Origin: Comamonadaceae bacterium | GTDB lineage: Bacteria > Pseudomonadota > Gammaproteobacteria > Burkholderiales > Burkholderiaceae_C | DNA: 64,000 nt | Assembly (NCBI GenBank): GCA_027486755.1 | Contig: JAIXOM010000043.1 | Span: forward strand, 1-64,000 | Direction of reading: 5' to 3' | Part shown: positions 8,160 through 16,362 of the stretch, one piece after another | Layout of the letters: the number at the start of each line of letters is the position of its first letter | Position numbering within the stretch: position 1 is the stretch's first letter | Notes under the pieces: generated by a model | Told to the model about the DNA's origin: nothing | Databases searched by the model: none | What the model saw: only the letters and a program-made list of their open reading frames with translations | Position numbers and translations under genes: made by a program

Positions 8160-9329
8160 TTAGCGGGTAATGATGGAGCTGCGCATCAACACCTGAGCGT
8201 CCTTGATCTCATTGATGTTGATGACCACCTCGGACTGGTTGGTGCCGCTGAACTTGTAGGTTTGCAGCACGCCCTTGTACTCCAGGTTGTGCAGGGTGTC
8301 GCGCACTTTGGTCGAATCGATGGAGCCGGCTTTCTTCATGGCTTCGAACACCACCATAGCGCTGTCGTAACCGGTGGTCTCAAAGGGCAGGGGCTTGCGC
8401 TTGTTGGCCTGCTCGAACTGTGCCGAGAAGGCGCGCAGCTCCGGCGTGTCCGAGGTGGTCGAGCCCGTGGCCACAAACACGCCTTCGACGTTCCTGCCGG
8501 CGCTCTTGATGAAGGTCGGCGAGGACCAGATGGTCGAGGGGCTCAGGAAGATCGACCGCAGGCGGTTTTCCCGGTACTGCTTGATCATGGAGACGCCGTC
8601 TTCGATGAAGGCCGCGCCCATCACCGCGTCGGGGTTGGCAGCCCGCACCTTGGTCAGCAGGCTGGAGAAGTCCGTCGAGCCGGTGTCGAAGTATTCCTCG
8701 ACCACCACCTTGGCGCCCAGGCTGGTGGCACGTGCGACGATGGCCTTGCCCGAGGCGCGGCCCCAGTCGTCATTGCGACCCAGGTAGGCGATGGTCTTGA
8801 CGCCCTTTTCCTTGACCAGGAAGTCGACCGAGGGGTTGACGTTGTTGATCGAGGTCAGGGTGGTGCGAAAGCTGTAGCTCAGCTCGGGCGAGATCACTGC
8901 GGGCGCCGAGGCCACGAAGCTCATGGCCAAGGTTTTGTTTTTCTCCAGCGTGGGCAGCACCGCCAGCGTGGTGGTGCTGGCCGGGGTGGTGAAGACCACC
9001 GAGACTTTTTCTGCGGTCACCAGGCGTTCGGCCGCGGCCACTGCGCGCTCGACCTTGGATTCGTCGTCAATATTGACCAGCTGCAAGGTATAGGTATCGC
9101 TGCCGACCTTCAGGCCGCCGGCTGCATTGACCTGCTTGACCGCGTATTCGAGACCGACCACGCCTTCCTTGCCGATGGAGGCGTTGGGCCCGGTCAGCGA
9201 GAGGATGGATCCGACCTTGAGCACCTTGGCCCCCTGGGCTTGGGCCATGGGAGCGGACAGGCACAGGGCCAGGGCGGCGCCGGCCACGGCCAGACGTCGG
9301 CTTACTTTGACGGGATTGAAAGTGCGCAT
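8160..9329 (-). CDS. LIV-type ABC transporter substrate-binding protein
   Basis: This 389-residue periplasmic binding protein of the LivJ/HAAT family has a signal peptide (hydrophobic core AVAGAALALCLSAP, cleavage after AQA) followed by KVGSILSLTGPNASIGKEG, the usual start of the mature domain. It is the binding component of the LIV importer encoded by livH, livM, livG and livF further upstream in the same operon, with the acyl-CoA ligase gene in between. Such systems in betaproteobacterial catabolic operons often carry aromatic or other carboxylates rather than amino acids, so the ligand is probably the acid activated by the ligase. Confidence 0.92.
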   Translation of the reverse strand: MRTFNPVKVSRRLAVAGAALALCLSAPMAQAQGAKVLKVGSILSLTGPNASIGKEGVVGLEYAVKQVNAAGGLKVGSDTYTLQLVNIDDESKVERAVAAAERLVTAEKVSVVFTTPASTTTLAVLPTLEKNKTLAMSFVASAPAVISPELSYSFRTTLTSINNVNPSVDFLVKEKGVKTIAYLGRNDDWGRASGKAIVARATSLGAKVVVEEYFDTGSTDFSSLLTKVRAANPDAVMGAAFIEDGVSMIKQYRENRLRSIFLSPSTIWSSPTFIKSAGRNVEGVFVATGSTTSDTPELRAFSAQFEQANKRKPLPFETTGYDSAMVVFEAMKKAGSIDSTKVRDTLHNLEYKGVLQTYKFSGTNQSEVVININEIKDAQVLMRSSIITR

Positions 9330-9344
9330 GAGGTGGGTCTCCTT

Positions 9345-10904
9345 TTAGTGAGTTGGCTTGCTGAGAAACTGGCGCAGTTCGCGCCTGAGAATTTTTCCGG
9401 TGGGCCCCTTGGGCAGCTCGGGCAGGATGGCGACCGCGTCGGGCACCTTGAAGTAAGCCAGATCGACCTTGCAGTGGGCCAGCAGCGCCGCGCTGTCGGT
9501 GTGGGCGCCCGGCTTGAGCGCCACAAAGGCGGTCGGCACCTCGCCCAGCGATTCGTCAGGCCGTGCGACCACCGCAGCTTCGGCCACTGCCGGGTGGCGG
9601 TACAGGGCCTCTTCAATGTCGGCCGGGTAGATGTTCTGGCCGCCGCGAATGATCAGGTCCTTCTTGCGGTCGACGATGGTGTAGTAGCCATCGCTGTCGC
9701 GGGTGCCCAGGTCACCGGTGCGCAGCCAGCCGCGCACCAGGGCTTCGCCGCTGGCCTCAGGCATCTTGTAGTAGCCCTTCATCACGCAGGGGCCTTTGAC
9801 GCAGATCTCGCCCACGGTGCCGTCGGGCACGCTCTGGCAAGCCTCATCCCAGATGGCCATCTCGATGCCGGGCAGCGGCAGGCCTATGGACTTGGCCCGG
9901 ATGAGCTCGCCATCAGGCCCGGCTTTGACTTCATGGGTGGCCACGATGGCGGTGGCCTCGGTCAGGCCGTAGCCGGTGAGCACTCGCGCCTGTGGGCCTA
10001 TGCGTTCATGCAGGCGCGCCAGCAGCGGCGCAGGCACAGGCGCTGCGCCCACGCAAAAACGCCGCAGGCTGCTCAGGTCGTAGTTTTCCACCTCGGGGTG
10101 GTAGAGCACCCGCTGCAGCATGGTGGGCACCGCCGGGAAAAAAGTGCAGCGGTATTGCGCAATGGCCTGCATGCAGGCCAGGGGGTCAAAGCGCGGCAGC
10201 ATCACCATCGTGGCGGCCAGGCTGATGCTGGCATTGATGCATTGGTTCAGGGCGAAGGTGTTGTAAAGCGGCAGCGGACACAGCAGCACATCGTCATGGC
10301 TGAGCAGCAGCCACGAGGGCGAGGCGTCGTAGTTGGCCTCGAGATTCCCCACCGTCAGCATCACCCCCTTGGCCTTGCCGGTGGTGGCGCTGGTGTAGAG
10401 CATCATCGGCACCGCATCGGCGCTCAGGTCCTCTGGCGGCGGCGCTTGCTCGGCACTGCCCAGCAGATCCTCGGCTGGCTTGAGCAGCGCTTGTTGGGCC
10501 TCTTCGATCGGGCCGAAAACCCGGATCTGGCGCAGCGTGGGGCAGCGCGCCTTGATGTCGGGCTTCAGACGCTGCGCAAATTCGCTGTCGAGCACCAAGT
10601 GGTCGGCTTCGCAGACCGACAGCGCATGCTCAATCTCATGGCCTTGGTAGAACACATTGAGCGGCAAGATGGTGCCACCCAGAATAAATACCGCATACTG
10701 CAGCGCGATGAAATCGGGCCGGCTGGCCAGCATCAGGCCGAGCTTGTCGCCGCGCTCAAAGCCCGAGCGTTTGAGCCCCGCCGCATAGCTTTGGCTGCGC
10801 GCCAGCAGGTCGGCGAAGGTCCAGGCCTGGCCCTCGAAAATCACCGCCGCCTTGCTGCCGTGCTGGCTGGCTGCTCGGTACAGGGCGTCGGCCCGATTGC
10901 TCAT
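9345..10904 (-). CDS. AMP-forming acyl-CoA synthetase
   Basis: This 519-residue ANL-superfamily ligase activates a carboxylic acid to its CoA thioester through an acyl-adenylate. Motifs in order are YTSATTGKAKG (phosphate loop, with Ala where Gly is usual), GYGLTEA, GWLRTGDLG, DRKKDLIIRGGQNIYP and the C-terminal GPTGKILRREL containing the catalytic Lys. Its ATG overlaps the livF stop (ATGA), coupling activation to uptake. It is the entry enzyme of the pathway; the chain type of the acid cannot be told from sequence alone. Confidence 0.93.
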   Translation of the reverse strand: MSNRADALYRAASQHGSKAAVIFEGQAWTFADLLARSQSYAAGLKRSGFERGDKLGLMLASRPDFIALQYAVFILGGTILPLNVFYQGHEIEHALSVCEADHLVLDSEFAQRLKPDIKARCPTLRQIRVFGPIEEAQQALLKPAEDLLGSAEQAPPPEDLSADAVPMMLYTSATTGKAKGVMLTVGNLEANYDASPSWLLLSHDDVLLCPLPLYNTFALNQCINASISLAATMVMLPRFDPLACMQAIAQYRCTFFPAVPTMLQRVLYHPEVENYDLSSLRRFCVGAAPVPAPLLARLHERIGPQARVLTGYGLTEATAIVATHEVKAGPDGELIRAKSIGLPLPGIEMAIWDEACQSVPDGTVGEICVKGPCVMKGYYKMPEASGEALVRGWLRTGDLGTRDSDGYYTIVDRKKDLIIRGGQNIYPADIEEALYRHPAVAEAAVVARPDESLGEVPTAFVALKPGAHTDSAALLAHCKVDLAYFKVPDAVAILPELPKGPTGKILRRELRQFLSKPTH

Positions 10905-11614
10905 GTGCTTGCCTCTCCCAGGTACATATCCCGTACCGCCATGTCATTGAGTAACTCTTGGCCGCTGCCCTGGCGCACCACCTGGCCTGTGGCCATCACA
11001 TAGCCGCGGTGGGCCAGCTTGAGGGCCATGCGGGCGTTTTGCTCGACCAGCAAGATGGTGGTGCCGTCCTGGTTGAGCGAGCGGATGATGCGCCCGAGTT
11101 GCTGAACGATGGTCGGTGCCAGGCCGAGCGAGGGCTCGTCGAGCAGCAGCAGCCGCGGCCGGCTCATCAGCGCCCGGCCTAGGGCCAGCATTTGCTGCTG
11201 TCCGCCGCTGAGCAGGCCGCCGTTTTGCGACAGCTTTTCGCGCAGGATGGGAAAGAGCTCGAGCACGCGTTCCAGGTCTTGCCGCATGTGAGCGGTGTCA
11301 CGCCGGTAGTAGGCGCCGAGGTCGAGGTTTTCTCGCACCGTCAACTCCGGAAACACATGGCGGCCTTCGGGCACCAGGGCCACGCCCCGGCGAATCATCT
11401 CGGGCGAAGAGTCGCGGGTGACGTCCTGCCCCGCAAGCTCAATGCGGCCCGCCGTGGGCCGCAGCACGCCGCAGATGGTGCGCAGCAAGGTGGACTTGCC
11501 CGCTCCGTTGGCGCCGATGATGGTGACGATTTCGCCCTGCGCCACCGAGACGCTGACGCCATGCAGCGCCTCGACCGCGCCGTAGCTGACCTTGAGACCC
11601 TGGACTTCAAGCAT
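10901..11614 (-). CDS. livF: LIV-type ABC transporter ATP-binding protein LivF
   Basis: This 237-residue ATPase starts [12 protein letters not shown]; the longer ORF upstream to 11779 reads inside livG in another frame and is rejected. Walker A is GANGAGKST, the signature LSGGQQQMLALGRALM, and Walker B LLLLDEPSLGLAP. Its ATG lies 8 bases inside the livG gene, so translation is coupled. With LivG it powers import through LivH/LivM. Confidence 0.93.
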   Translation of the reverse strand: MLEVQGLKVSYGAVEALHGVSVSVAQGEIVTIIGANGAGKSTLLRTICGVLRPTAGRIELAGQDVTRDSSPEMIRRGVALVPEGRHVFPELTVRENLDLGAYYRRDTAHMRQDLERVLELFPILREKLSQNGGLLSGGQQQMLALGRALMSRPRLLLLDEPSLGLAPTIVQQLGRIIRSLNQDGTTILLVEQNARMALKLAHRGYVMATGQVVRQGSGQELLNDMAVRDMYLGEAST

Positions 11615-12401
11615 CGTCCTCGACCCCCAGATAGGCCTGGATGACGCGCTCGTGCGCGCGCACCTCCTGCGGCGTTCCCTCGGCGATCTTGCTGCCCTGG
11701 TCGAGCACCACGATGCGGTCGCAGATGCGCATGACCGAAGGTACATCGTGCTCGACCAGCACCACGGTGATGCCAGCATCGCGGATGCGCCTGACCATAT
11801 TGGCCGCCCGCTGCGTCTCGGTGGTGTTCATCCCGGCAAAGGGCTCGTCGAGCAGCAGCAACTGCGGCTTGAGCGCCAGGGCGATGGCGATGCCCAGCAG
11901 GCTCTGGTGGGCATAGGACAGTGAGCCTGCGGTCTCCTCGGCCAGTTCGGCCAGACCGGTCCAGGCCAGCACCTCTTGGCTGCGCTGGCGGGCCTGCTCT
12001 TGCACCGCACGGGCTTGGGCGCCACCCAGCCAGTCGGCCCAAAGGCCCAGCGGCTGCAAGGCCATGGCGCCCACTTCCACATTGGCTGCCACGCTCAGCT
12101 TGGGAAAGACCCGCGCGCCCTGAAAGGTGCGGGCAATCCCGCAGGCGGCGATTTGATCGGGCCGCAGGCCGGTGAGTAACTGGCCCTGGAGCCTGACGCT
12201 GCCCGCATTGCTGGGAAAGCGCCCGGAGATCAGGTTGAAGGTCGTGGTCTTACCGGCGCCGTTGGGCCCTATCAGTCCAACGATCTCGCCGCGCTGGACT
12301 TGAAAGGACACCTCATTGACCGCAACCACCCCGTGAAAGCGCCGGGTCAGGCCCTGAACCTCCAGGAAGGGCGCGCCTTTGTCGGTGATGCGCTCAGTCA
12401 T
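11607..12401 (-). CDS. livG: LIV-type ABC transporter ATP-binding protein LivG
   Basis: This 264-residue ATPase has Walker [10 protein letters not shown], a signature-like [15 protein letters not shown] and Walker [16 protein letters not shown] 12401 (MTERITDKG) overlaps the livM stop by 8 bases; the upstream extension to 12434 is out of family and rejected. The signature motif is SYAHQ instead of SGGQQ, as is common in LivG proteins. It partners with LivF in the importer. Confidence 0.93.
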   Translation of the reverse strand: MTERITDKGAPFLEVQGLTRRFHGVVAVNEVSFQVQRGEIVGLIGPNGAGKTTTFNLISGRFPSNAGSVRLQGQLLTGLRPDQIAACGIARTFQGARVFPKLSVAANVEVGAMALQPLGLWADWLGGAQARAVQEQARQRSQEVLAWTGLAELAEETAGSLSYAHQSLLGIAIALALKPQLLLLDEPFAGMNTTETQRAANMVRRIRDAGITVVLVEHDVPSVMRICDRIVVLDQGSKIAEGTPQEVRAHERVIQAYLGVEDDA

Positions 12402-13353
12402 GCTGGGTCTCCTTGCGCGCCGCACCCCGACCACTGAGGCGGCGCAGCAGCGGCAGCAAGCCGCCGATCAGGCCGCCTGGCAGGAACAAGGTGACCACGA
12501 TCAGCAGCACGCCCATCATGATGGGGCGCATCTCGCGGGCAAAGCTGAGTAGCTCAGGCACGTAGATCAGGAAGATGGCGCCCAGCAGCGGGCCGGCCAG
12601 CGTGCCTATGCCGCCGACGATGACCATCACCACCATGTCGACCGAGGCAAAGATGGAAAACTGATTGGGCGCCAGCACCGTTAGGAAGGGGCCCATCAGC
12701 AAGCCGCCTAGGCCGGCGATGAATGCGCTGATGCACAGCGCGATCAGCTTGTGCCGGCTCAGGCCCACGCCGACAAATTCAGCCAGGGTTTCGTCCTCGC
12801 GCATGGCCACGAACATGCGGCCGGTGCGCGAACGCACCAGCGCGATCAGCGCCAGGGTGGACAGGGCCAGCACCAGCAGCACCAGGTAGAAAAAACTCAG
12901 CTTGGTGTCAAAGGCCAGGCCCAGCACCGGTTCTGGCGGGGTGATCTGCCGCAGGCCCACAGGCCCTCCGGTCACGTCCTGCCAGTTGGCCAGGATCAAG
13001 CGCACGATTTCGCCAAAGGCCAGCATGACCAGCACAAAAAACGGCCCACGCAAGCGCATGGTGATGGACCCCACCGCAGCGGCGCACAGCACCACGACAG
13101 CCAGAGCCACCGGTGCGGCGGCCCAAAAGCTCCAGCCCAGCTTGAGGCGCAGCAGGGTCGAGACATAGGCGGCGATGCCCACAAAGGCGGCTTGACCGAA
13201 ATTGATTTCGCCGGCATAGCCCAGCAGCAAGCCCATGCTCAAAGCCAAAATGCTCCACAGCAGGGTCAGGGTCAGCAGATAGATTTGGTAGTCGCTGAGC
13301 ACTGGCGCGAGCAGGCCCAGCAGCAACAAGCCGATAAGGACGGTGCGGCTCAT
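12394..13353 (-). CDS. livM: LIV-type ABC transporter permease LivM
   Basis: This 319-residue inner-membrane permease has about eight to nine hydrophobic segments and the family motif LLLGYAGEINFGQAAFVGIAAY near residue 45. The start is ATG 13353 (MSRTVLIGLL), which overlaps the livH stop as ATGA; the ORF-track start at 13389 lies inside livH. It forms the translocation channel together with LivH. Confidence 0.93.
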   Translation of the reverse strand: MSRTVLIGLLLLGLLAPVLSDYQIYLLTLTLLWSILALSMGLLLGYAGEINFGQAAFVGIAAYVSTLLRLKLGWSFWAAAPVALAVVVLCAAAVGSITMRLRGPFFVLVMLAFGEIVRLILANWQDVTGGPVGLRQITPPEPVLGLAFDTKLSFFYLVLLVLALSTLALIALVRSRTGRMFVAMREDETLAEFVGVGLSRHKLIALCISAFIAGLGGLLMGPFLTVLAPNQFSIFASVDMVVMVIVGGIGTLAGPLLGAIFLIYVPELLSFAREMRPIMMGVLLIVVTLFLPGGLIGGLLPLLRRLSGRGAARKETQHD

Positions 13354-14207
13354 GTGCTGCGTACCCCCAGCAAGCCTGTCGGCCGCCACAGCAGCACGGC
13401 GAGCATGATCAGGAAAGTGAATACATCCTTGAAGGCATTGCTGATGTAGGCGCCCACCAGGGTCTCGGTCAGTCCGATGACCAGGCCGCCAACGATGGCG
13501 CCGGGCACACTACCGAGTCCGCCGAAGATGACGATCACAAAGGCCTTGAGCAGTGGCGAGCCGCCCATGCTCGGTTCGGTGGCATAGAGCGCCCCGATCA
13601 GCGAGCCGGCCACGCAGGCCATGGCGCCGGAGACGGCAAAGGCAAAGCTGATGACCCGGTCCACATTGAGCCCGATGGTTTCGGCGCCAAAGCGGTTTTG
13701 CGCCACTGCCCGCAGGGCTCGGCCTATGCGCGCCTTGTAGAGCAGGGCGTACAGCCCGGTGACCATGATCAGCAGGAAAGCGACGGCCAACAGCCTTTGG
13801 TGGGTGATGAGGATATCGCCGAACTCCAGCGCTCCGTCCAGCCCGGTTTCCATCTGGCGCGGTGCGGTGCCCCAGATCAGGATGGCCACTTCCCGCAGCA
13901 CATAAAGCATGCCGGTGGTCACCAACAGGGCTTGCAGGTCGGTGCCGCGCATCACCGGCCGTATGGCCAGCAGGTAGGCGGCCACGCTGAGCAGGGCGGT
14001 CATGCCCATGGCCAGCGGCAGCGCAATGAAAAAGTCCACACCCGTGATGGTCATGGTGGTGAGCGTCAGGAAGGCACCGAGCATCAGAAACTCGCCGTAG
14101 GCGAAGTTGACCACCCGGGCCACGCCGAAGATCAAGGTAAAGCCCAAGGCCGACAGGGCGTAGATGCTTCCCAGGACGAGCCCGTTGATCAGTTGCTGAG
14201 CCAGCAT
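13350..14207 (-). CDS. livH: LIV-type ABC transporter permease LivH
   Basis: This 285-residue permease begins MLAQQLINGLVLGSIYALSALGFTLIFG, the standard LivH opening, and carries about eight membrane segments. It is the first gene of the long minus-strand operon. No clear Shine-Dalgarno sequence is seen before ATG 14207, but a strong promoter with an overlapping palindromic operator lies 45-92 bases upstream. Together with LivM, LivG, LivF and the binding protein at 8160 it makes a complete importer. Confidence 0.93.
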   Translation of the reverse strand: MLAQQLINGLVLGSIYALSALGFTLIFGVARVVNFAYGEFLMLGAFLTLTTMTITGVDFFIALPLAMGMTALLSVAAYLLAIRPVMRGTDLQALLVTTGMLYVLREVAILIWGTAPRQMETGLDGALEFGDILITHQRLLAVAFLLIMVTGLYALLYKARIGRALRAVAQNRFGAETIGLNVDRVISFAFAVSGAMACVAGSLIGALYATEPSMGGSPLLKAFVIVIFGGLGSVPGAIVGGLVIGLTETLVGAYISNAFKDVFTFLIMLAVLLWRPTGLLGVRST

Positions 14208-14251
14208 GCGGAGGGTGGTTTCATGGTCGGACAGGGTAGCGGGTCATTTGA

Positions 14252-14276
14252 ATAACCCGAAAACTTATCGGATTAT
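14252..14276. promoter_or_regulatory. 25-bp palindromic operator upstream of livH
   Basis: The site pairs at 10 of 12 positions around a central base; the half read on the minus strand is ATAATCCGATAA. A second copy lies at 15184-15208 in the equivalent position of the divergent unit. It overlaps the -10 box and is centred on the predicted transcription start. The local TetR protein (18491) is the natural candidate binder; this is inferred from context. Confidence 0.75.
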
Positions 14277-14299
14277 GATCATCGACCTTAGCTTGTCAA
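14272..14299 (-). promoter_or_regulatory. Sigma-70 type promoter of the livH operon
   Basis: On the minus strand TTGACA (14299-14294), a 16-base spacer and CATAAT (14277-14272) are visible. The predicted start is near 14265, inside the 25-bp palindrome. It faces livH and is the only strong promoter noticed for the 14-gene run. Confidence 0.75.
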
Positions 14300-14354
14300 T
14301 GGGGCTGATCGGGGTGGGTGGGTCTGCATGGCGCCTGGGTTACAAAGGCCTTGC

Positions 14355-15071
14355 TCAGGCTTGGACAGGTGCGAGTGGTACGCCGTCAAAGAAGCGCCGC
14401 TCCAGGGTTACGAATGACACGTCCGCGACATCGTGTAAACCCTTGCTCGCCAACTCGGACAAAAGTCCTGCAGCCAGCGCCTGCTCCAACTCGCTGAGGC
14501 TGTCAAAGCGCAAAATCTGAATCAGCGCCCAATCGAGATCGGCAGTAGTTACTGCCCCCGGCAGGCGAAAGCTGCCCGGCAGCACCTGGTTGATCTCCCA
14601 GCCCCTGATGAGTCGCACGGCCTGCTGCGGGCCACCCGAGCGCGCCGCCAGCCAGGCCCGGGCCCTTGTTTCTGCGCGGGCTGTGTCGGGTCGCTGGGGC
14701 GACACCAGCCAGAGCTTGATGGGCGCTTTCCCCTCCTGAATGACGGTTTCGCGCGCCGTCATCGATACCGTGCCGCCGAAGTCAATGAAGCGCGCTTCGT
14801 CCGGGCGTATGCGCTGCTGGTAGATCGCCGTGGTGGCAAATTCATCTTCATTGTCTGCAGGCAGCCAGAACTCGGCCACCCCAGCCCAGGTCGGCGGCAG
14901 GCCCTGCGGGCCCACCGGCAGCCATTGGTTCTGGATATAGCGCAGCCTGTATTGCAGATAGCCTGGCGACTGGCTCACCAGCGGTCCGTGGACTTCACGC
15001 CAATAGCGCTCGAACTGTTCACGGTTGAGGTCCTTATGGGGCTGGAGCAGGGCGATTTTTTTCAGAGACAT
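14355..15071 (-). CDS. EthD-domain protein (two repeats)
   Basis: This protein of about 238 residues contains an N-terminal EthD-like ferredoxin fold (EQFERYWREVHGPLV at about residue 19) and a second, more divergent copy in the C-terminal half (QILRFDSLSELEQALAAG). EthD is required for ethyl tert-butyl ether breakdown, but its biochemical role is unknown. ATG 15071 (MSLKKIALLQ) is preferred over the TTG at 15080; neither has a good ribosome-binding site. The gene lies between the two operator copies and reads toward livH, which has its own promoter. It probably helps in, or protects, the local pathway. Confidence 0.75.
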   Translation of the reverse strand: MSLKKIALLQPHKDLNREQFERYWREVHGPLVSQSPGYLQYRLRYIQNQWLPVGPQGLPPTWAGVAEFWLPADNEDEFATTAIYQQRIRPDEARFIDFGGTVSMTARETVIQEGKAPIKLWLVSPQRPDTARAETRARAWLAARSGGPQQAVRLIRGWEINQVLPGSFRLPGAVTTADLDWALIQILRFDSLSELEQALAAGLLSELASKGLHDVADVSFVTLERRFFDGVPLAPVQA

Positions 15072-15160
15072 GGTCGGCAAGATCGTGGGTGGTGAATGCC
15101 AGTCTGAGGCCTGGACGAATTTTCCTTATGCGCGTTTCCCCGCGGTTTTTATCGGATCGA

Positions 15161-15188
15161 TTGACAAACACGCCGTCTTGTTCATAAT
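15161..15188 (+). promoter_or_regulatory. Sigma-70 type promoter of the thiolase-DUF35-tetR unit
   Basis: TTGACA at 15161-15166, a 16-base spacer and CATAAT at 15183-15188 match the livH promoter exactly in both boxes and in spacing. The bases after the -10 box (CCGATAA) are also the same. A half-operator (TTATCGGAT, 15149-15157) sits just before the -35 box. Confidence 0.78.
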
Positions 15189-15208
15189 CCGATAAATTTT
15201 CAGATTAT
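15184..15208. promoter_or_regulatory. 25-bp palindromic operator, second copy
   Basis: The left half is ATAATCCGATAA and 10 of 12 positions pair across a central A. It overlaps the -10 box and the predicted start site and ends 17 bases before the thiolase-like gene. Its similarity to the 14252-14276 site indicates one shared regulator for both directions. Confidence 0.78.
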
Positions 15209-15225
15209 TGCGAAGGACCGTCGCG

Positions 15226-16362
15226 ATGAGTTTTCAAGGCAGTCAGCCGGTGGCGATCGTCGCTACCGCGCAAACCCAGTGGCGAGCGACTTGGTCGCAG
15301 GCCCAACACATAGACCTGATCGCAGCGGCGGTACAAAACGCGCTCAAGGGCAGCGGACTTGACATCCGTGATGTGGATTTCGTCATCGACAGCGGCAGCG
15401 ATGTGCTTGACGGTCGCAGCATTTCCAACTGCGGCTTCCTGGGCGCCATGGGCGCTCATCACAAAGAGGAGTCGCGGGTCGAGGACGATGGTCTGTGGGC
15501 CGCGCAATACGGCGTGGCCAAGATTGCCAGCGGCTCGGCGCAGGTCGGCCTGATCATTGCCTATTCCAAGCCCTCAGAATCTGACGTCAGCCAGTATTAC
15601 CGCACCATGGCCGACCCCTTCATCCAGCGGCCGGTCGGCCTGGACGAAGAAAGCGCCTGCGGTCTGCAGGCCCAGCGCTACCTGCACGCCCACCAACTGA
15701 CGCCGGCCGATCTGGCCGAGGTGACGGTGGCGGCCTGGCGCAAGGCCAGCAGCAATCCGACGGTTGAGCTCGATCAGGTGCCCTCGGTCAGCCAGGTGCT
15801 GGCCTCGCCCATGGTCGCCTCGCCCTTGACCCAGGCCATGATGGCCAGGCCGGTGGATGGGGCGGTGGTCATGGTGCTGGCCAATGCCAGCGTGGCCCGC
15901 CGGGTTACCACAGCACCGGTCTGGGTCAAGGGCATAGGCGCGGCCATGGACAGCAGTGTTTTTGCCATGCGCGATGCACAGTTCGATGTCTGCCGGCAAG
16001 CGGCTCAAAGAGCCTATGCCCGAGCCGGCCTGAGCGCGGCGCAGATGGATTTGGCAGAAACCAGCGCCACTTCAGCAGCAGCCGAGTTGATGACGCTGGA
16101 GGCCTTGGGCCTGGCCGAGCCGGGCAAGGCCATCGATCTGTTCCGCCAGGGGCGTGACGCCGGCATCAATGCCTCGGGTGGCGCTTTGCCGGCCAACCCC
16201 ATCATGGCCACCGGCCTGGTGCGCCTGAGCGAGGCCGCGCAGGCCCTGTGGGGCCAGCGCGCTAGCAGCGCCAAGAACAGCCGGCGCGCCGTCGTGCATG
16301 CCAGTTCGGGCATCGCCGCCCAGTCCCATTGCGTATTTGTTGTCGAGGTGGAGCGCCCATGA
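15226..16362 (+). CDS. Thiolase-fold protein without the usual catalytic Cys
   Basis: This 378-residue protein belongs to the thiolase / SCP2-thiolase superfamily. ATG 15226 is chosen because GAAGGA lies 9-10 bases upstream; the TTG at 15208 lies inside the operator. At the position of the nucleophilic Cys the sequence reads DDGLWAAQYGVAKIASG with no Cys, and the C-terminal GHP motif is replaced by NASGGALPANPIMATG. It overlaps the second thiolase-like gene by ATGA. Together with that gene and the DUF35 protein it resembles the lipid-transfer/aldolase complexes of steroid side-chain degradation, so C-C cleavage or a structural role is more likely than thiolysis. Confidence 0.85.
   Translation: MSFQGSQPVAIVATAQTQWRATWSQAQHIDLIAAAVQNALKGSGLDIRDVDFVIDSGSDVLDGRSISNCGFLGAMGAHHKEESRVEDDGLWAAQYGVAKIASGSAQVGLIIAYSKPSESDVSQYYRTMADPFIQRPVGLDEESACGLQAQRYLHAHQLTPADLAEVTVAAWRKASSNPTVELDQVPSVSQVLASPMVASPLTQAMMARPVDGAVVMVLANASVARRVTTAPVWVKGIGAAMDSSVFAMRDAQFDVCRQAAQRAYARAGLSAAQMDLAETSATSAAAELMTLEALGLAEPGKAIDLFRQGRDAGINASGGALPANPIMATGLVRLSEAAQALWGQRASSAKNSRRAVVHASSGIAAQSHCVFVVEVERP

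Noticed and set aside
7590-11003. Plus-strand ORF of 1137 codons opposite the crotonase, LIV binding protein and ligase genes
   Set aside because: It is a shadow of GC-rich minus-strand genes with clear protein families; its product is low-complexity His/Gln/Gly-rich and matches nothing.
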